From Strobilurus pachycystidiatus (taxonomy: Eukaryota; Basidiomycota; Agaricomycetes; Agaricales; Physalacriaceae): a stretch of 64,000 nucleotides of DNA. The position numbers and the translations under genes are program-made. Location: assembly GCA_019915135.1 (NCBI GenBank), contig JAHLMK010000001.1, forward strand, positions 3,410,001 through 3,474,000, read 5' to 3'. Below are positions 56,745 through 64,000 of the stretch, piece after piece; within the stretch, counting starts at the first letter, position 1; each line of letters begins with the position of its first letter. A model generated the notes under the pieces. It ran no database searches. It had not been told where the DNA came from and worked only from the letters and a program-made list of their open reading frames with translations.

Positions 56745-58408
56745 TGATGTGCAAGTTCGGAATAGACCTCTGAAAAAGAAGCTATCGTCACACTATCAAT
56801 CCTTATCACAACTAGTACTCCTTGTAAGGGAGCTGGGGTGCACAAAGGTTCGAGAGAACAAGGTGCTTTTGGGGTAATGGAGAAATAGAGATATATTCCG
56901 AATGCTGTAATTAAATTACGAGTTGTTTTGGGGGTGTAGGGATTCTGATTGAAATGACACAAGAAAACCTTGAAGTCGTAGGCCGAACCTCTTGACGTAT
57001 GAAGACCTTAAACAGCGCGAGGCAATGTAGCTTCTACCTATCAAGTGCTCTGGTGTACAAGGACTTTGTCTTGGAATCATCAGGCCGCTACCGCAGGTTT
57101 TACGCCACTGGACTGCTAACAATAAGGACTCCTTCTTGCACTTAAACCAAACTTCTAGTGTCTTGCACCGGGACCAAAGGTTCCGAAAGGTGTCTCAGAC
57201 GTTGACAACACTTGTTCAAACTCAACTTATTCCTCAAAGGGAAGTACTTCACGAAAGAGCGTGAGTGCAGGGCAGAACCACTTGCAAACCGGCCTTCTTG
57301 CGAATACAAGGTTCTAACACCAAGTAGATTTGTTGGTACTTGACTTGGTACGTCGGAATAAGGTTCTTTTGAGTCTTTCAAGGAGTTTGGCAACACCTGA
57401 TGTCTTTAAATCTTGGAAAGGTCTTTGGGGTCTTTGTGTACTTTGCAGAAATGAGTCGAAACTCGAGATAGATTCACTACAATGGCTGCGTCTGACTAGC
57501 GGCTACTGGAGAGGGCTCTAAGCTACCAAAATATGGGTCCTTTGGGCCCTTTTATACTACTGGTGGTCTCCTACTGAGTAAGCATCTATTTTAGGATCGG
57601 ATACATCGGACATTTGAGTCATACAAATGCTGGGTTCTTATTGGCTATCCCTGGTCAAAACAACTGCAGACAGGCCGCTTGGTCCTTTAGCCATATACGC
57701 CACCTTGGCGGTATGGTATAATCCTTGGGCCCAGGAGATCGAGGTCCGATAAGGACTTCGATCCTTAGGTATCTTTAAGATGCAAGGTCCTACGGACACC
57801 TGCTTTTTTGTGGATAGGTTGGATGGAGATCGTTAAGAACGTCCTTTCAAGCGCAGACACTACAGGGGAGTGCTTTCTTAAAGTGGTAATACACCCTGCT
57901 TTCGGAGTGGTCCTTGATCGTGGATCATGATCAATCGGCATAGCGGAAGGCGTCGGTTCAGAGTCCTTGACAGCTCCAAAGATTATTTCCCCAGAAGGGT
58001 TGTGACGTCCTTGAACTATTTCGGGACCTTCCAGGTCTTTGGGTTGAGAAGCACAGGTCTTGGGTCGCTCTAACTGAACCGCTTGGAGACCTTTGGACCC
58101 TCCTTGGGTGCGAATAGTTATAGCACATAGTCTGTAGTACAAGGTACACGCAAAGGTACGGGATCTTGAAAGAGATCCAACGCGCGGATAAGGATATTTG
58201 GATGAAGGTGATCGAAGGTTTCGATCGCGCCTGTCCTAAAGGACTTGTTAAGGCGCCTGGACCTTGTCCTGGAGGCTTGCCCGCGTCAAGGCAGTAACTC
58301 CTGCGTGCTCTATCCTAAGTACTTGACTGGAGGTTCCTAAGGTCTTTGGGCTATTCAGGAATCGCAAAATTCCCCGTTTCTAGTACTGGAATAGTACCCT
58401 GCGTATCA
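56745..58408 (-). repeat. Gypsy2 5' LTR
   Basis: Same ends and length as the 3' LTR. It lies next to the primer-binding site, as expected for the 5' copy of a minus-strand element. Confidence 0.9.
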
Positions 58409-59183
58409 GCGCTGTCCCGCCATCTACCCAAAAGGGCGCTCCTGACTCATTCTCCAAACATCGAGAATCTTCTTCGAGGTCCCGGCTAAAAGTGTAAACG
58501 ACCCAGGCCTGTTCGGCGATGGCAGGCTGTTAGATGACGCCGCGGGAGTCGATGCCGATCAGCGGCGGGATTCACCCACGCGGTCGTGAGGCGGAATCAA
58601 TGGTGATGGGCGCGGTAGGGCGGGCGGCATCATGGGAGCGCATGGCGTTTCTTCTCAAGAAGCGCCAGCCAGCTCTACCAGAGGGGAGAGCCCTCGTGAA
58701 CATAGTTGTGCGAGGGGCGGGCAATCGGGAAAGATCCTCGGCCGAGCGGAGACGGTCGGGCGCATCTCTCTCTTACAGCGGTCGGCCGCCCTGCTGAGTC
58801 TAGACTGGTACGAGCAAGTTTGGTAGTTGATGTGGCGAGAGTGTTTCCTCGAGCTTCCCTGTAGTCGGACCGAGTGATCCGGTTGTAGGCGCATATGTTA
58901 CCTAGTTCGCTAGGATTTCCCTGAGGTGTCAAAATGACAGAGAGAGTCCGCGATCCCGCTGGCTTCTCGTAAAATTGTATCCAATGATACGTTGCAGGGG
59001 AAGGGAGGAAGACGATGCTTCCGCGGAGGTGATATTCGCGAGCGGGGTGCGTGGTGGAACAAGATATAGATTTGCCCGCGGGTGCGCTCCCCGAGCGCCC
59101 CAAGGGGTTCCAGACGGCCTTTCAGAAACCAGGAGGGCGGCGAGGCCTCGTGCCTGTCGGACCTCCGGGCCAAGATCATACCA
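58409..59183 (+). repeat. Right part of the split solo LTR
   Basis: Starts at the Gypsy2 target duplication GCGCT and ends CATACCA before GGAAA. With 37560-37869 it makes one LTR. Open frames here (for example minus 59103-58675) are byproducts of its GC-rich sequence. Confidence 0.7.
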
Positions 59184-59189
59184 GGAAAC

Positions 59190-61400
59190 CTTCGCGCGCA
59201 ATATACATGGCAGTAAAAAGACCGTGTGATTGCAACTTGGCAGTGCGAGCCTCGGAAACATAAAAGGGAGATTGAGATTGAGAACCTTGACTCCAGCAAT
59301 CTTGTCGGTTTCAAAAAATTCAAGATCTTTGTGCATGATGCGAGTAGCTTCAAAGAATAAAGTATGGATTGGGCCATTGCAAATACCAGCGCCACTAAAG
59401 GAAAGAAATAAGTGACGATAGATTATTCAGAGTGTTCAGATACATACATAACAACACGGTCATCCTGATACAAAAGACAAGCAGAAGGGATACGACCACC
59501 CTCAGCAAAGGACGGTCCAATAATGACTTGGAAAGAGATCAGAAGATCTGGGCATAGCGGCCGTGTTGTGGCATACAACTCCGCGTTGAAACGGTTACGA
59601 ATATATTCAAGAAGAGCAGTCACCATAGTTTCTACACTTGCTGATTGACGCAAATTGAAAGGAATGATGCGCAAAGCTTGGTCTTGGCAAAGATCATCTT
59701 GAGTGGCGTATCAAATAACTTTGGCCAAGAAGGTGCGTACAGAGTCCGGGGTGCTGTCCGTGAGAACATAGAATGTCTACAGCGGGCGCGAGTGTGGAAG
59801 GGATGTATCAAGATGAGGCAGTTCATCATCATCAAAACTATCCGCATCAACTTGTCGACGGTTACGTGGAGGACTGGCATGTGGGGAAGTTGTCTGTAAA
59901 TGCGTGTGAGCTTGACCTTTGCAGGCCTGTAAACATAACGTACCAGGTCAATCTCTGAATACAGTCGGTGATTGCGAGGCGCACTAGAGGAACTAGCGCT
60001 TCCAGAATTATTATTGACCGGCAGGCGTGATGGCCCGGCATTGAAAGGCAAAGAAGTAGGCTTGTAGTGCATAATCTCAAACTATATGCGTCAATGAGAC
60101 TCAGAAGAATTTTTTTGCAACAAATGGATACGTACATTGTCGTCATTGTCATCAAGATATGACGGGAAGAATAGTGGCTGTAAGGAAGGGGCACGAGGTG
60201 GGAGAACTGGGGATGGAGTACGAGGCAACTGCGGAGGAGAAGGCGACCGTGCAATAGGCTTGTTAGGAATGCGATTTCCTCCCGCATCATAAGCGTCAGG
60301 ACGAGTCCAGACATCGGGACAAGTATCAAGGCAATGTGATGCATTGAAGGGGTTTTTGGTGCAAGATGCATCGGAAGTTGTGCCGACCATTTGGCGGATA
60401 CCAACACAGGCATGGCCTTGGAACTTGAGACAATGTTCACGCGTAGCTAGGTGATGCCAGAGAGCAAGTGACGTACCCACCCATTACTAGAAGACTGCCA
60501 ACGCCAACTGACTGACAATCCGGGCAGTTACACATCTCAAGAAGCTCGCTCAGGCTCCAGCCTTGAGGATTATCTGTAAGGGAGGCATATTGCTGAATGC
60601 GAGGCTTGTTTCCCACAGCTTGCACGCCGCGAAGAAGGACGGGGCTTGGGATTAGCAGCGTTGGCAGCATTCCCTGCAGAAGTGAAGACCAATGACCAAT
60701 CTTGTTCATTCCGCATATTGACGGTGGTGCTGTGAGCCATACGACGAGCATTGACAGCTGAGAAAGATGTGTCGTCCTCACATGGATAGCAAACAGTGGG
60801 CTCCCACGTTTGGAGAACGGATTGAGTGGATGGACGAGGTGCCACATTAGAGTTCATTGCGCGTGTTGGATTGACCAGTCTATATTCCAAAAAAACCTCA
60901 GATAAAGATACCTGAGTAGAGAAGTTGACTGACGCAGCTGAGGCACGGCTATGAGCCATCCAAGCAGCGCCACATATAGGTCGCGCACAAGGTGTACGGG
61001 ATCAGTGATGGTGGACGTCGGCTGATGGGCGGTTCATAAAATCAGAATGAGATACATAATGGGAAAACATACAGCTTGATATCCAGGACAGCCTTTTCTT
61101 TCGTATGGGCCCTTGGGACTAAGAGCTGGTTGCAACGGTGCCTGAGGATGATGATCACTCTGTTGGTGAGTGGGATTACACGCACACGCTCTCTGTAAGG
61201 CTTGGTGTTGGACATTTCACCGGACAAAAAGGAAAGAAGAACGTACATCAGCTTGACCAATGAACTCATTGCACTCCTTGCCCTCTTCGAGACAAAGATG
61301 GCAAGTAACGTCTTGGGCTTCCATGATGAGAGGAAGGCAGGAGGCAAGAAAATTCCTAGTCTCAATGCCAGACGTTCACCAACAAGATATTCGATGACAG
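59190..61400 (-). CDS. 5' part of the split multi-exon gene, function unknown
   Basis: Minus-strand exons: ~61395-61042 (LTVIEYLVGERLALR, then TNRVIIILRHRCNQLLVPRA), 60959-60570 (Ala/Ser-rich; PTVCYPCEDDTSF), ~60540-60480 (LSELLEMCNCPDCQSVGVG), 60450-60091 (Cys-rich ACVGIRQMVGTTSDASC, then Pro-rich), 60072-59880 (MHYKPTSLPFNAGPSRLPVN, then LYSEIDLVRYVYRPAKVKLT), 59674-59423 (SVETMVTALLEYIRNRFNAE; FQVIIGPSFAEGG) and 59336-59190 (LEFFETDKIAGVKVLNLNLP). The last exon is cut by the solo LTR; restoring the site continues it only ~10 codons into 37559-37525 before a stop or a splice site. Repeated CxxC pairs hint at zinc binding. Exon borders are approximate. Confidence 0.4.
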
Positions 61401-61402
61401 TC

Positions 61403-62057
61403 AATCGAGTACCTGGCGAAGCGTCTGGAACAACTCGGGGTCCCTTTGGCACAGTTGGATTTTTTCCCAAAAAAAAGGGGAGAGTAACCCACTTATGTTA
61501 TATTTAATTTATACAATTTTTATTAAATTAACTATCCTTTTTATTATTGCTGATAGCAAAGTATAGCCTTTAGTGAACAACCCAGCAGTTCAAATTAAAT
61601 GAAGTTTAAATATACTATCATTTCCTAACTTCTGGGATGTTTTAAACATAAATAGGCCCACATATGCTTCTGATCTGTCTTATTATCACCCTGAGTACAC
61701 TCAGAAATTATGTCTGTGAGAGACTGAAAGGCCTCCAGAAGCTCAGCTTGACTTGCCTTTATCTTTCCCTTGCCAATATCAGTGTGCTCATATGCTGTGA
61801 TGCAGCTGGCAGCAGATACTCTATCTAGGTAGTACTTTTGGAATGATTCATGAATTGAAAGGGAACCAGAGTAGTTTAGGGAAAAATAAAAACATGCCTC
61901 ACTTTCAAATGTGCATATCAAGTGATGAACATGGTCAAATCAGTCAAAGGACAAGGTTGAGCTTTGTCATTAGTGGCAAAAACGACGAAGTTCAATTAAT
62001 TCGTGGGAAAAAATCCGACTGTGCCAAAAGGGGTCCGAAATGTTCCAGTCGCTTTGC
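61403..62057. mobile_element. TIR element of ~650 bp
   Basis: The ends form an imperfect inverted repeat of ~70 bp: TTTGGCACAGTTGGATTTTT on the left pairs with AAAAATCCGACTGTGCCAAA on the right, and the match extends outward through GTCTGGAAC. The interior holds a short minus ORF (61921-61625) without a known motif. The related fragment at 34920-35010 lacks the insert. The exact ends and target duplication are uncertain. Confidence 0.55.
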
Positions 62058-62340
62058 CAGAGGGTCGATCGGACCGAACGGGCAAAAATACTGGTGTCGA
62101 GTCTGGAAAATTCCCAAGAAATAACCTTGAAGCGAATGGATGGACCATGTGACAAATGAGGAGTGAGTGATCTATATAGGCTAAGTTTTGAGTGGCAAAA
62201 ATGAATCTGGAGGGATGCAATTTCAATCCGAGGAAATCTAAGGATGAAATCGGTGATTGACTCCCTACGCAGCAGTGAGTGGGGAAGAGCCCCTGAGTGA
62301 GTGACTATTCCTAAACTTGTGAATTTGATTCTGGACATGC
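62058..62340 (-). pseudogene. 5' end of the split gene or its paralog
   Basis: Minus strand reads GNFPDSTPVFLPVRSDRPSG up to the TIR element. Upstream reading to 62338 is open (MSRIKFTSLGIVTHSGALPH) but in another frame. It is likely the N-terminal coding part interrupted by the TIR element. Confidence 0.35.
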
Positions 62341-64000
62341 ATGTTCGCAGTTTGGATGTTAGTATCTAATTTTGTCGTGTTTCATTTTGTTACCCAATGG
62401 AGGAATCCAAATTGTGCTTTGCATCCTGCTCACCAATTGAAACCGGGAAATCTGATCGGCTCACTGATCGAATCCGGCAAAATCGGCCACTCATTGATCC
62501 AAATCAGGTGTTTTTATCACTAATCAAACAAAATCACACCTCTACCTCACGTAACCCTTAGTCACCAGACTAGTCGCAGGGGGGGGGGAGGGTCGTAGTC
62601 TGTAGACCTAAACTGCTGCAATTAATGAATCTGCCAGTCTTTTGTGGATTACCTGGCAGTTCCTACTGCCGCCCAAGTAAGTAGTAGGGTATGTAGCATG
62701 AACTTGCACTCGGGCGGACTTGAACCGTCGGTCTCGTTATGTTCCGTGGGGCCGTCGTTCCGATGATTGCCGACATCGTGATCACATCATTGTCAGATGT
62801 TGTGCGACAGTCTCACGGTTGCTTTGCGACGGTCCCGTCACCGTGTCGCGCCCGACGCCCGCAATTTCTCAGAACGGAAGTACATAAAGTTAAATGCACT
62901 TGATAAGGTCTAATGTAAATACCCTACATAAATCTTAATCCAAGATGCGGAAGCGGAAGCAAGTTGATCTTAAAGTTGTCTAGTTCTTCTTCCGATGAGC
63001 CGCTGCCATGTATGTTGTTGCACCTCCAAGTGATTGTGACGCTTCCATAAAATGGCACATGATTTTCTGGTGAGGTGAGCGGGCGTTGGTTCACAGCACT
63101 TGAAGCGCTCTGAGCCGTCAGTCGGCAGAAGGATTATGTAGAGGAGGTGACAGGTAGCGAGCAGCAACGCTAGGCAGGCGGAGGGAGCGGGACTACGTGT
63201 TACAGCTAGTTACATTTATGAATGTGTCAGTGGCCGCTTGGGAGGCCAGGCTCTGCTGTCAAAGGCATCAGGGAGCGAACACCCTCACGGCTGTTGTTGT
63301 TGTTGGTGAGGCAGCGCAGTCCATGCTATTCCAATCCAAATCCTGAACCTTTCTACAACAAGCCTCTTGCAACGCTGCAGTGAATCACGGAAGAAACATC
63401 TGCCCGCCCTCCCAGGGTGTTAGCAAACCGATGATTTCTTCCGTGTTGCAGCGCCTTCGAGATGGGCGTGATGGACAAAGCAGAGGTGCAAGTTGTGACA
63501 TTCAGTGACCCGCTGCCATTTGGCTGCATGCCGAAATGCCGCTGTCACACTTTCCGCGTATTTCCCGCCTCATTGCGCAAGGAGGCGGAGCTTTTGGTAT
63601 AAAGTAAGTAGGGAGAGTTATGTGTTTTGGTCTACTGTATGTACCTGTGATGTCATTTCTGTGATTCCAAATTTTTGTCTAAAGAATGTCAACATTGAAA
63701 GATGATTCACTTTGCACTTAACAGTGCGACGACTAGTACTCACATACACCTCCCCCAATCCTTACCTCCACCAAACTGCTGTGTAATTACAACTCAATGT
63801 AGACATCTTAATCACAAGAACAACAAGTAGTTTCATCGGCTGTAAACATAAGTAGATGCTCGCAACCGTCGACAACATCAACTACTATGTAGCAGAGCAC
63901 GGCTATTCACTTGCTTAGTATAAGGCTGCTCTCGAAGACAATACTGCTGATGAGTTTCACAAGGACACCTGAATCATAGATCAGTGTACATCAAGTAGAA
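62341..64000. other. Unassigned right end of the window
   Basis: No gene, LTR or repeat partner recognised in 1.66 kb. A G-run (GGGGGGGGGAGGG near 62580) is present. A tRNA-like 3' half is discussed among the rejected items. Confidence 0.4.

Larger units (their letters stand above)
37870..58408 (-). mobile_element. Gypsy2: full-length Ty3/gypsy with a nested insertion
   Basis: Two 1,664-bp LTRs (37870-39533 and 56745-58408) bound gag-pol on the minus strand. The outer flanks are GCGC before and GCGCT after, so the target duplication is GCGC plus an ambiguous T. Removing the element rejoins GGCGGGAC and GTCCCGCC around the duplicated bases, restoring a perfect inverted repeat, which strongly supports a single insertion event. 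The native internal part is about 6.9 kb (49863-56744 plus 39534-39543); the rest is the inserted 39553-49853 segment. Stops and frameshifts make this copy defective. Confidence 0.9.

Noticed and set aside
62700..62760. tRNA-like 3' half on the minus strand (GGTTCAAGTCCGCC followed by CGAGTGCA)
   Set aside because: The T-arm has a mismatch and I could not find a matching acceptor or D-arm within 75 bases upstream, so no tRNA gene is called.
1..64000. CRISPR arrays, bacterial operons or ribosome-binding sites
   Set aside because: Spliced genes and fungal retrotransposons show a eukaryotic nuclear genome; no regularly spaced short repeats were seen.

Overview
The window reads as nuclear DNA of a basidiomycete fungus, most likely an agaricomycete. 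Coding regions are cut by short GT-AG introns of roughly 45-70 nt. There is a CxC2-type KDZ transposase, a family typical of mushroom-forming fungi, and Ty3/gypsy elements of the usual fungal kind. I see no clear single-copy housekeeping gene, so this is accessory, transposon-dense DNA.

Region 1 (1-18.37 kb) is the gene-rich part. On the minus strand lie an acidic AT-hook protein, two small unrecognised genes and an Spt5-like protein with several KOW motifs. A perfect 45-bp palindrome sits in the gap before a run of plus-strand genes: a Cys/His protein with a SUMO-interaction-like motif, a CxC2/KDZ transposase, a small chromodomain protein and one unrecognised gene. Three direct copies of a ~95-nt motif lie downstream of the last three of these. 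Their base changes covary in two interleaved helices, so they look like a structured, pseudoknotted RNA. The cluster looks like a KDZ mobile unit, or its host island, with cargo that acts on transcription and chromatin.

Region 2 (18.37-22.76 kb) is a minus-strand Ty3/gypsy copy (Gypsy1) with one 930-bp LTR, a primer-binding site and gag-protease. It is cut off just before the reverse transcriptase core. Region 3 (22.76-35 kb) is gene-poor and decayed, with coding remnants, an AT-rich island, a ~5-kb interval bounded by inverted repeats, diverged ~0.75-kb repeat units carrying conserved hairpins, and GGACCGGTC-rich repeats.

Region 4 (35-62.1 kb) is a deep nest. A minus-strand gene of unknown function is split by a ~1.08-kb solo LTR (target duplication GGAAA). 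That LTR is split by a second Ty3/gypsy element, Gypsy2 (two 1,664-bp LTRs, target duplication GCGC or GCGCT). Gypsy2 carries near its 3' end a 10.3-kb segment flanked by the 9-bp direct repeat ACTTATGAA. That segment holds three genes (A, B, C) that I cannot assign, and it in turn received two solo LTRs in exons of gene A and two hAT-like MITEs, one in each intron of gene C. With those removed it is a ~6.1-kb element with no recognisable transposase or reverse transcriptase, and it is my best candidate for an undescribed system.

Region 5 (62.1-64 kb) shows nothing I can assign. Nearly all differences between the two Gypsy2 LTRs are transitions, many at CpG, and the premature stops in Gypsy2 fit C-to-T change, which suggests cytosine methylation and deamination of these repeats.
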